The notes below the pieces were generated by a model. It had not been told where the DNA came from, made no database searches, and was given only the letters and a program-made list of their open reading frames with translations. Shown here one piece after another: positions 43,924 to 55,714 of a DNA stretch of 64,000 bases. The stretch's first letter is position 1, and every line of letters begins with the position of its first letter. The DNA lies in NCBI GenBank assembly GCA_023105745.1, contig JALGQZ010000011.1:20300975-20364974 (forward strand), given 5' to 3'. The stretch comes from Austropuccinia psidii (lineage: Eukaryota; Basidiomycota; Pucciniomycetes; Pucciniales; Sphaerophragmiaceae). The position numbers and the translations under genes are program-made.

Positions 43924-45296
43924 TGTCAGGCTGAGTCTATGATGAAGGTGTAATAAGGCTATTTACAACTTTAATTATGACTGTGACATGGTAAAACTAA
44001 TTTAAAGAAGGTTTATTATAGATAATAAGAGTTTGGAATAAAGTAATAAGGGCTTGACTATTATAAAATTGTGGTGGTGAGCGCCGTTGAAAGCCCTGGG
44101 TGCAGTCTTACCAGTTGGATTACTATAATAAGAACTACAATACTTAAGAATTCAGATTATAACCTGATTATTTTCCAATATTATAGCTGTTTTTGACAAT
44201 TTTAATATGTTGGAATTCAAGAGCAGGATGGGAAACCTTTTGTGGTGGAGAAAAGGTCCCTTTTCATCCTAAAATTGGGTGAAAAAAGCTTATAGACCTT
44301 TGCACGTAGAGGAAGTGATGATTTTTCACTTCCAAGGACTGGCTTGTGGTTTTCACAAGGCCTGTGTAGCCTTTATTAGGCTCAGATGTGGTTTTGAAAC
44401 CACATCTGGGAAGCTTTCACCAATACAGGGTGAAATTTTTCATCTGGGGACCACATAGCCCTCTTCTGACGTGTATGACGCATAGAATGCTGTAAAGAAC
44501 CTGTATGGGACCCCAGTATTGAATGAAGTATAAAAATGCTTCTTTGTCTATTTTACACCGTAAAGCTGTATTGGTCTAACTGGTGGATTTTGAGGTTAAA
44601 ACGGCCATAGCTTTGTCAGTTTTTGAGATATCAAGCTCAAAGCTGGTTCATTGTGTATCCCTGGATTTTTTCTACACAATGGTACATCATGAAATATGTT
44701 AAATCTATGCCACGTACAGGTTTTTTTGTACATATGTATGATTTGCTTAAAATCTATATGGAGCTTGTTTGCCCCATAACCTTCATTCTAGATGAGAGAT
44801 GGGGAAATGGATGGCACCATCAGATAGCCCTGACTGTTACCTTTCCAAAAAGACCCCACTTTAGGTATCTCACACTAAAATTGTAGAAGCTAGATGGGAG
44901 GTGAATATTTTATTCAACCTTATTTGACCTTATTTGGTCATAGCTTCTGTAATTCTGGTTGTAGCTCAATTTGGCTAGTACCATTAGATATCCCTGACTC
45001 AGAGCTTGATTTTCAATACCCATTACATGGGGTTAAGCCTCTTCATCTGTATTTCAGATTAGAGGTGAAAAATAAGGTTTATGCTCAGTAGCAACTATGA
45101 GCAGGAATAACTTTGTTATTATTTGTCCTATGATGATGGGAATTGTATATTTGGAAAGGGGTGAGTTTCCTCTTTTTTTGATAATGTTTGATTTGGTTTG
45201 GCTCAGATCCATGTTTTGGTGGTATCCTGGCTCTACCATTGGTCTATGGTATTTGGCTGTCATGCTTGTGCTCTGGGTTTGGATCACAGACTGACA
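43924..45296 (-). repeat. Fam4 3' LTR
   Basis: It runs from TGTCAGGCTGAGTC to GATCACAGACTGACA, 1373 bp. It is the reverse complement of the family seen at 12452-13891. On its right is the inverted polypurine tract TACCCTCCTGCT and then pol. Confidence 0.85.
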
Positions 45297-45308
45297 TACC
45301 CTCCTGCT

Positions 45309-45835
45309 AAAAAAGGCTCATCATGGATGAGACTGTTCAGTCCTCCTAGAGGCCCTGAATGTCCTGAGATGAAGGTTCCCATCTGGTATGGCATCTTCTG
45401 CCAACCATTTGTCTTTATCTGCTGTCTGGTTCTTAAATATGACCAATTATTGCCTTTGGTCTTTACCATTCAGTCTGATCTTCCTGGCATTAATGATTTT
45501 CTTCACAGGGCCAGAGGAGTCTTCCACCTCCACTATTTATGGTGGAGTGGGATTCCTCTTCCTAGAGGGGAACTTATCCTCCTCTGTCTGGAAGTATGGC
45601 TTGACCAAACTTACTGGGAATACTGGGTGTTTCCTAGAAAATTCCTCTGTGATTTTGACCTCCACTGCATTCTTCCCTATCAGCTTAATGATAGTGAAAG
45701 GTCCTAAATATGAGTCTCTCATTTTCTTTGGGCCCTTAAGATTGTTGAATTCAAGTGCAGACACTAGCACATGGTCCCCTTCTTTAAAGTCAGGTTGCAT
45801 GTGTGATTTCTCCCACCTCCCTTTGTTGTATTCTT
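45309..45835 (-). pseudogene. Fam4 integrase C-terminus, out of frame with the core
   Basis: The open piece 45537-45800 reads [19 protein letters not shown] and EFSRKHPVFPVSLVKPYFQT, the integrase SH3-like region. It follows a frameshift at about 45830, where a 1-bp deletion in an A run is evident from comparison with 11905-11925. Further stops break the chromodomain-like tail before the polypurine tract at 45297-45308. Confidence 0.8.
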
Positions 45836-47454
45836 TGCCTCAGCTATGAAATTTGCAGCTGTGTCACAAGCCATCTTCCACATATCATGGAAGTCCTTGG
45901 CTCTTGGGTGGATGGTTAGAAGATTCTTCTTCAAGTGATCCACAGGAAACAGGCGGTTCCACCCTTTTTCTACCAGTGAAGTTGATTTGACTGTGTCAGA
46001 ATGCTGACTAGTGCTATAAGCCATTTGGACTTCTGGTTGAACAGCAACCCAGTCATGGGTGTATCCTCCATGGTCCTTGTATTCCATGCCATATGCACAG
46101 AACCTTCTAAGGATATCCTCCATGGTTTGGATCATACTTTCAGCTAGGCCATCTGTTTGTGGATGGTAAGTTGTAGAAAATGCAAGCTTTGTACCTAGCA
46201 TTTCATACAAGTTGGTCCAAAATTCTGATGTAAATTTTAGGCCCCTATCACAAATGATAGTTTTATGGACTCCGCAGGTGGATATTAGATTATTCCAAAA
46301 TAACAAAGCAGTATCCATTTATGTGTCCTCCTTGTGACATGGTAGGCACCTAAAACTCTTGCTGAACCTATCAACTATGATCAGGAAAGCATTGAAGCTT
46401 TCTTTTCCTCCTGGGACAATTCCTGTAACCCAGTCCATGTTGATGATTTCCCATGGGTGTTTGGGTTCTTCTATGTGTTGAGGTAGCCCATACTTTTTCC
46501 TATGTTTTCTGTTTGCCTTCTGGCATCTTTCACAAGTGTTGATATATTCACTCAACTCTTGTTCCCATTTGGGCCACCAAGCTGTACTTGCTACCCTTTC
46601 CATGGTCCTGTCTTCCCTCAGGTGTCCCATATAGGGGCAGTCATGACATTCTTGCAGGATCAGGGATATATGGTCGCTGTCTACTACTGTGAGTGCACTT
46701 GTGTGCTTCTCTCTATGGTAGAGCAGGCAATCTATCAGGAAAAAACTTTTGTCCTTATAGTCCCTCAACCAGGGTTCCCCTAACTGGGATTCCAGTTCTG
46801 GGCTCTTGTATTTCTGTTCGAGGAGTTGCAAGAAAATGCCACACTGTTTTTGTTTAGCATATGTCTTCATCACTTCATTGAAGAACTCATTATGAAGTTC
46901 TGAGGAACTTATTCCCAATATGGGAGTTTCTGTTCCTTCTGATCCAGTGTCTCCACTGACTGGGGTACCATTTCCTGGTGCCCATTCAGAAAATCTGAAG
47001 TTTTCCATCCTATCTATTTCCATGAACTGGATAGGGATCTTGGCTGCTACTTCAGGGTCATAAGCTGGATTTCTTTTGACAATGTCCAGTGGCCATCTTC
47101 TGAGGCTATCTGCATTGGTGTGGCTTTTGACTTTTTTGTATATGATGGTCAAGTTACCTCTATACTCTTGGATGGCTATTTGCCATCTCAGCATGTGTCT
47201 ATTGGTAGTATTCATGTTCAGTAAAGACTTCAAGGCTGCGCATTCTGTGTAGACTTCAAAGACTGCAACCTCCAAATAATAGTGGAGTTTCTCTAGAGCC
47301 CAGACTAAGAATAGACATTCAGTCTTGGTGGCCCCATACCTGTCTTCTGAATCTTTCAGTTGCCTAGAGATGTAGCATATTGCACCCTCTCTTGGTTCAC
47401 CATCTACAACTTGTCTCTGGTGAAGCGCTTCCCCTAAGCCTTGGCTACATGCTT
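45830..47454 (-). pseudogene. Fam4 RNase H and integrase core with a nonsense codon
   Basis: The copy starts abruptly at the Fam2 LTR boundary within RNase H ([13 protein letters not shown]), then [12 protein letters not shown], where the catalytic D of the plus copy (YTDC) is E. The integrase has an intact HHCC finger ([26 protein letters not shown]) and [16 protein letters not shown] at 46319-46321 precedes [10 protein letters not shown]. After it, [12 protein letters not shown] replaces SDRDPKF, and LAESMIQ replaces LAERMIQ. The reading frame shifts at about 45830. Dead copy. Confidence 0.85.
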
Positions 47455-49292
47455 TGTAAGGTGTGGATATGAAACTTTGATTAAAAATCAAGTACTTTTC
47501 CTGTCCTCAAACTTTGTATAAGGTAAAAATCAATTAAAAATAGTATGAAATATTATTTTTAAGAGAAAACACGCCAATTTTATTGTTTATAACTTTATTA
47601 GTATAAAACAATAATATTATAAAAATTTATTGTTTTACCAACAATAAAAATTTATCCAAAAAATACTCTACAAGAGATATTTTAAGGCTACAAAAGAAAT
47701 TTCTTCAAGAGCAATTTCAATTGGAATTAATTGAGCAAAGAACTGCAAGCAATTAATTAAAGAACAAAGTCTTTAATAAGAGTATTAAAGAGAAAACACG
47801 CCCAAAAGTGACCAGAGTGAATTTGGAAACAAAGTGACAAAGTTTACAGTGATGAAAGATGCTTTAATTCACTTTTGGGGTGGTTCAGGGGTAAAAATGA
47901 TTATAAGAGTTACAAACAATGATTATAATGATTTTTTCACGTGGTTAAAAGGATTAAAATGATTTAAAAGTGGTGGTTGGAATCTTTGATTGATTGGTTT
48001 AACAGTTTTAAACTAATTAATAAAAGGAAAAGATTCTAACATGAAGAGAAAAGTGGGGCAAAGAAGACATTCTTTTATAGCCATCAATTCTCTTGCTCCA
48101 AAAGTAAAATTTACTCTTGTCAGTCGTGCAAAACAGTCTGACAACAGAAAATCCAATTATGGCATCATTGAACCCTGGTTTAGACCAAAAAGGGCTGGTT
48201 TAAGCCATTTTTAGCCATTTTTAGCCATTTTAGACCCTTAAATCAGCCATTACTATAGCAATACCAGGCCTAGAGCCTTCAAAACACGTCAGAATGTGTG
48301 TCAGAGGCGTAGAAACCAGTTAAAACTGTTTTTATTATGATTGTTTTATCTTAAGGGTAGTTTTACCCTCTTGGCAACAGCTAAAACTACCCCAGTTGGT
48401 ATCAAAACCTCATCATCAATTGAGTCCACAGACCCTGTAACTCAATTCCAGGCCAAAAGTGATGAACTTTTGCGTGAATTTTGACATCCCATGCCTGTCA
48501 GCAAGGATTTTGGGGGTCTAGCTCCCCCTTAGAGCTGGAGTTCCTTTTCCCCCCCAAATTTAATCTTTCCAATTTATTTTTCCTTTAATTCCTCATCATG
48601 TATTATACTTATAATTTACATATGTAATTCAATTCAATTGTACAGTACAATACAGTAATAATTGACACCTCATATGTAAATCAAAGTTCACTTATGTAAT
48701 ACACGCGCACATTTTGACATTTCAATTGAATTCAATTGAAAATACTTCAATTCCTCATAACTTCTAAACTAAACACAACACCTCAATTTTAACACAAAAA
48801 TTGATGGTTAACACCACATGTGGTGTGAATTAAATTAAAGTTTTGAGGATTTTCAACTTTTGTATTGAAAATACTAAAAACTTAATTTAAGCTTATTTAG
48901 AGTTGAGTTACAAGAATTTCACTCAGAGGTGACCCCACCTGATTTTTTATGAGGAATCCAATGGTGAAATAAATTTTATATGTTTATTTATTGGATAAAA
49001 AGTTATAATAAATTTTATTTAACTTTTTTCCAAATTTATTTATTTTCTCACAATTTTGTTAAAGTTTCATTTTTACTTAATTTTTTCAAGTATAAATGTA
49101 ATTTTACATTTACAAAATTTAATGTATTTTTTATTTTTAAATTATAATTAATTTTTTATTTTTAATATAATTTTATATTTATATTTTTATTTTTATTTTA
49201 ATAATATAAATAAATTTATTTTATTTATATTAATATGTTATTTTTTATATTTTTGGTCTTTTGGGTATATGAAATTACCTCTAAGGCTCACA
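47455..49292 (-). repeat. Fam2 3' LTR
   Basis: It runs from TGTAAGGTGTGG to GGCTCACA, 1838 bp. It is full length and nearly identical to the solo copy 16501-18337 and to the first half of 55715-56661. Confidence 0.92.
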
Positions 49293-49306
49293 TTCCCTCC
49301 CCCTAA
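49293..49306 (-). other. Polypurine tract of the Fam2 element
   Basis: On the minus strand TTAGGGGGAGGGAA abuts the 3' LTR start TGTGAGCC. Confidence 0.75.
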
Positions 49307-49316
49307 AAAAAGAATA

Positions 49317-50340
49317 TTACTTTGTAATATTGGTGTTTCTAGTGTGTCTGAATCTCCTCAGGAGTTTGGTAGCTTCTGGTATATCTTTTTCTTCTAACCA
49401 TTCATCTTCACAAGTTGGGTCACTGTACCTAACAAGGTATTCCCTTACTTTCTTGGTTCTTAATTTCCTTTCTTTAAGAACTTTGGTTATTTTCTTGGTA
49501 CCAGATGTCTCAATAGGAGGTATAACTTGGGGAACCTTATTCCTCAAGGGAAATTTCTCAGCATCACTAGATTTATATGGTTTTATCAAGCTCACTGGAA
49601 ATGTAGGGTGCTTATTGCTAAGTTCTTCAGATAACTCTACTTCAACAGCATTTTCTCCATGGAGGGCCTTAATCACAAAAGGTCCTGCAAAGGAGTCTTT
49701 CAACTTTTTACATCCTTTGATGTTATTGAAGTTAGTGGTGGATACAAGAACTAGGTCCCCCACTTTGAAATCTGGAGTTGCATGAGATTTATCCCATTTG
49801 TCTTTAGCATATGCAAAAGAGTCCTCCATGCACCTTACTGCATGCTTTCTAGCTTTGTCTAGCATTCCTTTGAAGCTAGCAGCTGTGGGATGTATTTCAA
49901 TTAAGTCTTTCCTCAAGGAGTCTTGGGGTAACTTGGGGTTCCATCCTTTTTCTAGAACAGCAGGAGTCTGATTGGTACTAGCATGGATTGATGTTTTATA
50001 TGCTAATTCCAGTGCTGGTAACAGAGTACACCAATCATGGGTAAATCCATCACAATCTTTAAATTCAAGGCCATATGCACAAAATCTTCTCACCATGTCC
50101 TCTAAGGTTTGGATCATTCTTTCAGCCAGGCCATCAGTTTGTGGGTGGTAGGCTGTAGAGAAAGACAGTTTAGTGCCAAATAATTGGTGAAGATTTGTCC
50201 ATAGTGCTGAAGTGAATTTGGGATCTCTATCACTGATGATATTTGTAAATATCCCAGTCCATGACACTACTCTATTCCATATCAGAAGAGCTGTATCCAT
50301 GGCTGTATCATCTTTGTGACATGGTAAAAAGATTGGATTT
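49317..50340 (-). pseudogene. Fam2 integrase core (second half) and chromodomain-like tail, shifted frame
   Basis: This frame continues the integrase after a 1-bp deletion in the main frame near 50335-50342. It contains [20 protein letters not shown] and [20 protein letters not shown] (the second D and the E of DD35E), the SH3-like region ([48 protein letters not shown]) and a chromodomain-like tail ([40 protein letters not shown]). It ends at 49317-49319. Only the frameshift separates it from 50282-55240, and every motif is intact, so in sense and order the two together are one pol. Confidence 0.9.
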
Positions 50341-53300
50341 TACTGAATCTGTCCACAATTACTAGGCAAGCATTATAGCTCCTGTCACCTCCTGGTGGTA
50401 GGCCAGTTACCCAATCCATATGGACAATTTCCCAAGGTCTGTTTGGTTCTTGGATTTTCATCATATTTCCAAGTCTTTTGCCAGTGGATTTATTTGCCTT
50501 TTGGCATCTGTCACAAGTTTTGCAATATTCTGCAACATCTTTTTGCCACATTGGCCACCATATGCAGGTCTTCACTTTCTCTCTTGTTCTGTCTTCAGAA
50601 AGATGTCCTGAAAAGGGACTATCATGGCATTCTTTCAGTACAAGATTGATTAATGACCTGTCTACAACTGTCATGACACATGTGTGCTTGGTTCTGTGGT
50701 AAATTATACCATCCAGTAGGTGAAATCTTCCTTCATTATAAGATTTTCTCCATACTTCATCCAAGGCATGTATTAGAGAGTTGTCTTTACAGTCTTTGTT
50801 AAGTAATTGGCATAAGATGCTACAATTCTTATCTTGAGTGTAACTATTTCTGACTTCTTCAAAGAAGGTTGTGTTCAAGTCTGTAACACTTATTCCTTCT
50901 ATTGGAATTTGTGGTGAAGCTTCTTCTGGAACATAAGCAGGATTATCAATGTTATTTGGTAATGGCCATCTGCTTAGTCCATCTGCATTCTTATGAATAT
51001 TCCCATCCTTATGAACAATAGTCATATTGCCTCTGTATTCTTGTATGGCTATTTGCCATCTGAGCATGTGTCTGTTAGGTGTTTTCATGTTCAAAAGTGA
51101 TTTCACAGCTGTACAATCTGTTATTACTTCAAAAACACATCCCTCTAGGAAATAGTTCAATTTCTCCAAGGCCCAGACAAGGCATAGACATTCCATTTGA
51201 CTTGCTCCATATCTGGCTTCAGTTGGTTTGATTTGCCTGGATATGAAACATATTGGTCCTTCTACAGGTTTGTCATTCATGATCTGAACTTGGTGTAGTG
51301 CAGCACCTAGTCCATCCCCTGATGCATCAATATACAGTTTGAAAGGTAATTTAAAGTCTGGCATCAGTAAGAGTGGAGCAGTGGTCAATGCTTCTCTTAG
51401 AGATTCAAAAGCTTTGACTCTGTCAACAGTCATCTCAAATACTGTGTCTTTGTCACACAACTTATAAAGTGGTCTTGCTATGGATGCAAAGTCTTTAATG
51501 TGTTGCCTGTAATATCCTGCAAAACCTAAGAATGACTGAATTTCCTTCTTATTCTGAGGCATGGGTTTTAACAATACTGCTGCAACTTTGTTTTTATCAA
51601 TTCCAAGGGACAAACCAGATACAACATGTCCTAGTGCCTTAAGTTCTTTAAATCCAAAATGACATTTCTTCAAGGAGATTTTCATGTTTACTGATTGGAT
51701 TTTTGTCAAAACTCTTGATAATCTGTACATGTGCTCCTCCCAAGTCTTTGAACAGATAATAATGTCATCAATGTAAATGATTAACCATCCCTCTGAGAGT
51801 TCTTCAGGGAAGATTTCTTTCATCATTCTTTGGAAGTGTGAAGGTGCATTTTTGATATCAAAGGGCATCCTTAAGTATTCATACACTCCACAATGAACAA
51901 TAATTCTCAAGGATTTTCTTGCTCTTGGTGTTACCACATTTTGATGGAATCCTTTAAGGGCATCCATAGTGGTTATATACACTGCTTGAGATATTTGAGT
52001 AAGGGCAATTTGGATTTTTGGTATTGGGTATCTGTCTGGAACAGTGTAAGTGTTCAGAGCTCTAAAGTCCCCAACCATTCTGGATTTTCCATTATGCCAT
52101 GCCACTATGACTGGTGTAGTTATTTCTACTTCCTCATTGTGGCCTACTTTTCTTATTACACCAAGGTCTAAAAGTTCTTTGATATGAATTTCTAGAGCTT
52201 CTCTTGATTTTGGACTTGCTGGATAAGCAGGTCTTCTTAAGAGTGGTGGATAAGGTTTCTCAATGTTAAGAATGATGTCAACTTCATGACCAATAATTGC
52301 TCCCAGAGGTTCTTTGTCTGTAGCGAATGCTCCTTTGTGGTCATACAAAAGGGAAGAAAGTTCATTTTCTTGCTTATCAGTCAGATGAAGGCTTATCTCA
52401 GCCTCATTTAACTGTTCAGACTTGAATTTTTCTAACTCTAAGTTGACTGGTGATACTTTGTTTACTGTAATTTGTCTTTTAAATGGTAAAAAGGCAAATT
52501 TCTGGCGCTTATTGTCCCCAATTGTAAAGTATCTGTCTTTGTTATTATGTAAATCTATCCCATACATGATCAAATAGTCATTTCCCAATATAAAATGGGT
52601 ACTAGAGCAATTTTCCATAACAACAAACTCAACTGTGATCCTTGAATTCCCATTTATGTGTGGGAATATGACATTGGTCTCAAAGATTCCCAATGCTTTC
52701 ATTGGGTTACTTGCACTGTTGAATTTTATACCATCAATTGGTAACAATTGGTCTTCAAAATTTGGCACACAAGTTTTAAGAAAGGATTTTCCAACACAAG
52801 AGCAGAAGGCTCCTGGGTCAAGCAAAAGTTTGGTGGGCTTGTTGTCAATTACCACTTCTGTTATACAGGAGTTACCAGCTGTATAACCTTTTCCTCTGTT
52901 TGGTTTTGTCTTCATAAGTTGTGCATCTTGAACTTTTGATAAATCAACTTGACCATTGCTCAATTGTGGTAAGTGGGAATAAGATTCCATGATGTCAAAA
53001 GTGGCATTGATATTTTCTATATCTTTTGAAGATTCAGAAAATATGGATGACTTATCATCTGAATTGTCTTCAATTATGTCTTCTTTTTCAACATCTGGTT
53101 CCTTTTCAATGTCAATTTCATTGATTTTCCCCCTCTTTGGACATGTATTGGCTGAATGGGTGGTGCTTTGGCAAATATGGCATTTTCTGACTGTATCTGC
53201 AGATTTATATTTAATATTACCAGAATTTTCTTTGGGGTTTTTGTCCACAGAATCTTTCCAAGGTGTATTAAACCTTGTTTTGAGATTCACCCTACTAGAA

Positions 53301-55240
53301 CCAATTTTGGTTCTGGTGGTTACTTCTTCTAGTATATTGATAATATCTTCTGCTGAAGATTGTTCAGTAGTCCTGCTTTTGACAGCATGCTCTAAGTCAC
53401 CTCCACATTGTCTCAGAATTTTTCTATGGATCATAAACTCTGACATGTCAGGATATAATGCTGTTAATCTGTGCTTTTGTTGGCAAAACCATGGTAAAGC
53501 TCTGTCTTTATCAGCATTAAATTTGGCAGATTCAAAGGCTGTTTCAACTTTAAACCTCCAAGCATCATTTGCCCATTTGTTGATGATTTGGGTTTTCCAC
53601 CAAGTCCAACTCTGGTGTCCATGTGCTTGTCTTATTTTGATGTACCATCTGTGAGCTGATCTGGTAAACAAGGTGTTAAACCTGGCTGTTACCAATCTGT
53701 CTGGTAATTCAAAATCCTCTTTGATCATGTCAATACCTCTAATGAATTCCATATGGTCATACTCTCCTTCACCACTGAAGTGAGGCCATTCTTTAAGTTT
53801 TGGAACTTCTTTCAAGAGTGCTTGGCCCATTGATGGTTCCAAGTTATGAAAAGAAGTGGATAATTCATTTTTTAATTGTGAATTATCAGGATCCAATACT
53901 TGTGGATTTGGAATTCTTGTGCCCTCATTTTGATTTAGAGGTGTAGACATTCTTGGTAAGGTGTTCAGTATTTGTTCAATGTCATTCATTTTACTGTTGC
54001 TACACCTTTGGGAATTTCTGTATTCATGTTGGAAGCTTTGTATTAAATTTATTACTTCAATTTTATACATGTCTTCCTTATGTGTCAGTTCTTGCCATAA
54101 CTCTGTCTGTCTTGTATTATCAGCAGTGACTTGATTCAATTTCATTGATAATTTTGATACTTCTTCTTGTGAAGCATCAAAACACTTTTTCAAGGCAATG
54201 GTATATGTCTTTACTTCAGTAAATGAATTTGAAATGTCATCAAGGACTTTCTTGTTATCTGTTTTGATAATATTTATGGCTTGTTTAATTCTTGTTTCAA
54301 TCATGTCATCAATATTGAATTTAGAATATTTATCTGTTAATTCTTTAATAATGGCAGCTTGTTCATTTATTTTAATGTTAGAAGAATTGTCATTATTAGA
54401 ATTTTTAATTGTTCTTAAAACTTTTTCAAAACACATAAGTGTTTCATTAATTTGGCACAGACTCAGGTTGTTTGTTTTAATGTTGTTACAAATGGTGTCA
54501 TTTTTATCAGAAAGATGTTTTTTCACGTCATTTATAGCATTATACAACTCTGGGATGGAATCAAATATGTCAGAAATCATTTCTGGAACCTTAATCTGGC
54601 TTCCTCCTTCTTCTGTAATTCCATCATGGTTCTGGCCATCTGAAATACATTTTCCATGGCATCCTGCTGAATCTTTGGGATTCTGTAGCCCTGGCTGTAA
54701 GGTTTTGGGGCTGGTGCCTTCCCTTTGCCCTTGTTTGGAGTTTGTGGCTGCTTTTTCACGTTGGAATTGCTGCTGCTGGCCACTGGGGCTGTTTTTGGCA
54801 CTGGTTTGGGTGGTGGAGGGTTGTTTTTCCTCCATTCTAGTGTCAAAAGCATCATGTTTTTCTTCTCCATCAATGGATGCCATCCATTGAGCAATTTGCA
54901 AGTGTTGGGATGGCCCAAGAATTTTCTTACTGTCAGGTAAGAATTCATGCAGTTTTTCCACAGATCTGCCAGGATCTGGTACTCCTTGTACTGCAGTGCA
55001 TTGTTGTAAGCTTTGTGGCTGGCTTTGTATATGTCCACTGAGGCTTCTTGTGGCGGTGTCAGCTCTTTTTGAAGGTAAAATGGTATTATCAGCTTCAGAA
55101 TGACCCATTTTAGTTGTTTGGAAGTCATCAACTGACCCTTTTCCTTCTGTACCTGGTTGGCCTCTGCCATAATCACGTCTATTACCTTTTTGGGAGCTGC
55201 TTGAGGGGTTGTAGCTGGCTCCTGATCTGGTTGAAGGCAT
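50282..55240 (-). CDS. Fam2 gag-protease-RT-RNase H-integrase polyprotein (1652 codons, 3' frameshift)
   Basis: ATG at 55240 ([11 protein letters not shown]). Residues 1-200 are low-complexity and overlap a +1 ORF. Coiled-coil-prone sequence lies at about 230-470. The capsid-like core is about 485-640 ([20 protein letters not shown]). The zinc knuckle is 687-700 ([14 protein letters not shown]). The protease aspartate is D808, but the motif is [11 protein letters not shown], with proline for the usual serine of DSG. RT has [20 protein letters not shown], and YIDD at 1156-1159. RNase H has [16 protein letters not shown]. The integrase HHCC finger starts at H1539, and the first catalytic D is 1609 (MDWVTG). 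The last about 20 residues, after VDRFSKI, are out of frame because of the 1-bp deletion near 50335-50342. It is the longest open gag-pol in the window and the best reference copy. With the frameshift and the DPG protease it is probably inactive itself. Confidence 0.92.
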   Translation of the reverse strand: MPSTRSGASYNPSSSSQKGNRRDYGRGQPGTEGKGSVDDFQTTKMGHSEADNTILPSKRADTATRSLSGHIQSQPQSLQQCTAVQGVPDPGRSVEKLHEFLPDSKKILGPSQHLQIAQWMASIDGEEKHDAFDTRMEEKQPSTTQTSAKNSPSGQQQQFQREKAATNSKQGQREGTSPKTLQPGLQNPKDSAGCHGKCISDGQNHDGITEEGGSQIKVPEMISDIFDSIPELYNAINDVKKHLSDKNDTICNNIKTNNLSLCQINETLMCFEKVLRTIKNSNNDNSSNIKINEQAAIIKELTDKYSKFNIDDMIETRIKQAINIIKTDNKKVLDDISNSFTEVKTYTIALKKCFDASQEEVSKLSMKLNQVTADNTRQTELWQELTHKEDMYKIEVINLIQSFQHEYRNSQRCSNSKMNDIEQILNTLPRMSTPLNQNEGTRIPNPQVLDPDNSQLKNELSTSFHNLEPSMGQALLKEVPKLKEWPHFSGEGEYDHMEFIRGIDMIKEDFELPDRLVTARFNTLFTRSAHRWYIKIRQAHGHQSWTWWKTQIINKWANDAWRFKVETAFESAKFNADKDRALPWFCQQKHRLTALYPDMSEFMIHRKILRQCGGDLEHAVKSRTTEQSSAEDIINILEEVTTRTKIGSSRVNLKTRFNTPWKDSVDKNPKENSGNIKYKSADTVRKCHICQSTTHSANTCPKRGKINEIDIEKEPDVEKEDIIEDNSDDKSSIFSESSKDIENINATFDIMESYSHLPQLSNGQVDLSKVQDAQLMKTKPNRGKGYTAGNSCITEVVIDNKPTKLLLDPGAFCSCVGKSFLKTCVPNFEDQLLPIDGIKFNSASNPMKALGIFETNVIFPHINGNSRITVEFVVMENCSSTHFILGNDYLIMYGIDLHNNKDRYFTIGDNKRQKFAFLPFKRQITVNKVSPVNLELEKFKSEQLNEAEISLHLTDKQENELSSLLYDHKGAFATDKEPLGAIIGHEVDIILNIEKPYPPLLRRPAYPASPKSREALEIHIKELLDLGVIRKVGHNEEVEITTPVIVAWHNGKSRMVGDFRALNTYTVPDRYPIPKIQIALTQISQAVYITTMDALKGFHQNVVTPRARKSLRIIVHCGVYEYLRMPFDIKNAPSHFQRMMKEIFPEELSEGWLIIYIDDIIICSKTWEEHMYRLSRVLTKIQSVNMKISLKKCHFGFKELKALGHVVSGLSLGIDKNKVAAVLLKPMPQNKKEIQSFLGFAGYYRQHIKDFASIARPLYKLCDKDTVFEMTVDRVKAFESLREALTTAPLLLMPDFKLPFKLYIDASGDGLGAALHQVQIMNDKPVEGPICFISRQIKPTEARYGASQMECLCLVWALEKLNYFLEGCVFEVITDCTAVKSLLNMKTPNRHMLRWQIAIQEYRGNMTIVHKDGNIHKNADGLSRWPLPNNIDNPAYVPEEASPQIPIEGISVTDLNTTFFEEVRNSYTQDKNCSILCQLLNKDCKDNSLIHALDEVWRKSYNEGRFHLLDGIIYHRTKHTCVMTVVDRSLINLVLKECHDSPFSGHLSEDRTREKVKTCIWWPMWQKDVAEYCKTCDRCQKANKSTGKRLGNMMKIQEPNRPWEIVHMDWVTGLPPGGDRSYNACLVIVDRFSKIQSFYHVTKMIQPWIQLF
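54577..55170 (-). CDS. +1-frame ORF overlapping gag (Fam2 copy, intact, 197 codons)
   Basis: First ATG at 55170, 70 bp downstream of the gag ATG, in the +1 frame, ending at 54577-54579. Blocks: a hydrophobic N-terminal stretch ([20 protein letters not shown]), the helical region ([18 protein letters not shown]), GW.P (LLNGWHPL), a proline- and lysine-rich linker ([13 protein letters not shown]), then YSQGYRIPK and [12 protein letters not shown]. These match the Fam3 (331-915) and Fam1 (25625-26188) frames block by block, while the overlapping gag frame is Q/S/P-rich. The short gap between the two start codons would allow leaky scanning (inference). Family not recognised. Confidence 0.6.
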   Translation of the reverse strand: MAEANQVQKEKGQLMTSKQLKWVILKLIIPFYLQKELTPPQEASVDIYKASHKAYNNALQYKEYQILADLWKNCMNSYLTVRKFLGHPNTCKLLNGWHPLMEKKNMMLLTLEWRKNNPPPPKPVPKTAPVASSSNSNVKKQPQTPNKGKGKAPAPKPYSQGYRIPKIQQDAMENVFQMARTMMELQKKEEARLRFQK

Positions 55241-55286
55241 AATTATGGTTAAAAAGGCTTAAAATAGTATTTTTACGTCAAAAAAC

Positions 55287-55488
55287 CTACTATTGGCCAA
55301 ATTTTTAGCTTTCTGAAGGGTATTACTTATGTCCAAGTTAATTAATTCAGAAGATATTGGTTCAGGCTGGTTATTTTGAGTCACAATAACAATGCTATTA
55401 TGATCAGAATTGACAGTACTGGCAGGGATAATGCTGGTTACTGTTGAGGCTGTTTCAATGTTTTCTTGTCTGACCACGTTGTCAGACA
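55287..55488 (-). other. Candidate spliced leader exon of the Fam2 element
   Basis: The minus strand shows TTCATTAATTTTAG followed by TGTCTGACAACG (acceptor AG at 55489-55490) and an open stretch ending AATAGTAG before GTTTTT (weak donor at 55285-55286). If spliced to the CCAG just before the codons for SGASYN of gag, the exon would join gag in frame as ...NSR then SGASYN. Parallel acceptors TAG or AAG then TGTCT occur at 26558-26559 (Fam1) and 1319-1320 (Fam3). No RNA evidence. Confidence 0.3.
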
Positions 55489-55694
55489 CTAAAATTAATG
55501 AAAAAGCCAATTAATTAAGTAAAAAAAAGGATATTTCAAAAAAAAGAAATAAAAATTTAAGCCTCACTTATAATATGAAAAAAAATTATTTTTTATGGAT
55601 TTTTTGAATTATAAGTATTTTTTATATGTTTTTAAATTTTTCAATATAAGAAAAAAGATTTAAAAAGAGTAAAAAAATATGTCACAGGTAAAAT

Positions 55695-55712
55695 ATCACG
55701 GCTGGGCCCCCA
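55695..55712 (-). other. Primer-binding site of the Fam2 element
   Basis: TGGGGGCCCAGCCGTGAT on the minus strand begins two bases inside the 5' LTR. It differs at two positions from the Fam1 and Fam3 sites. Confidence 0.75.
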
Positions 55713-55714
55713 AA

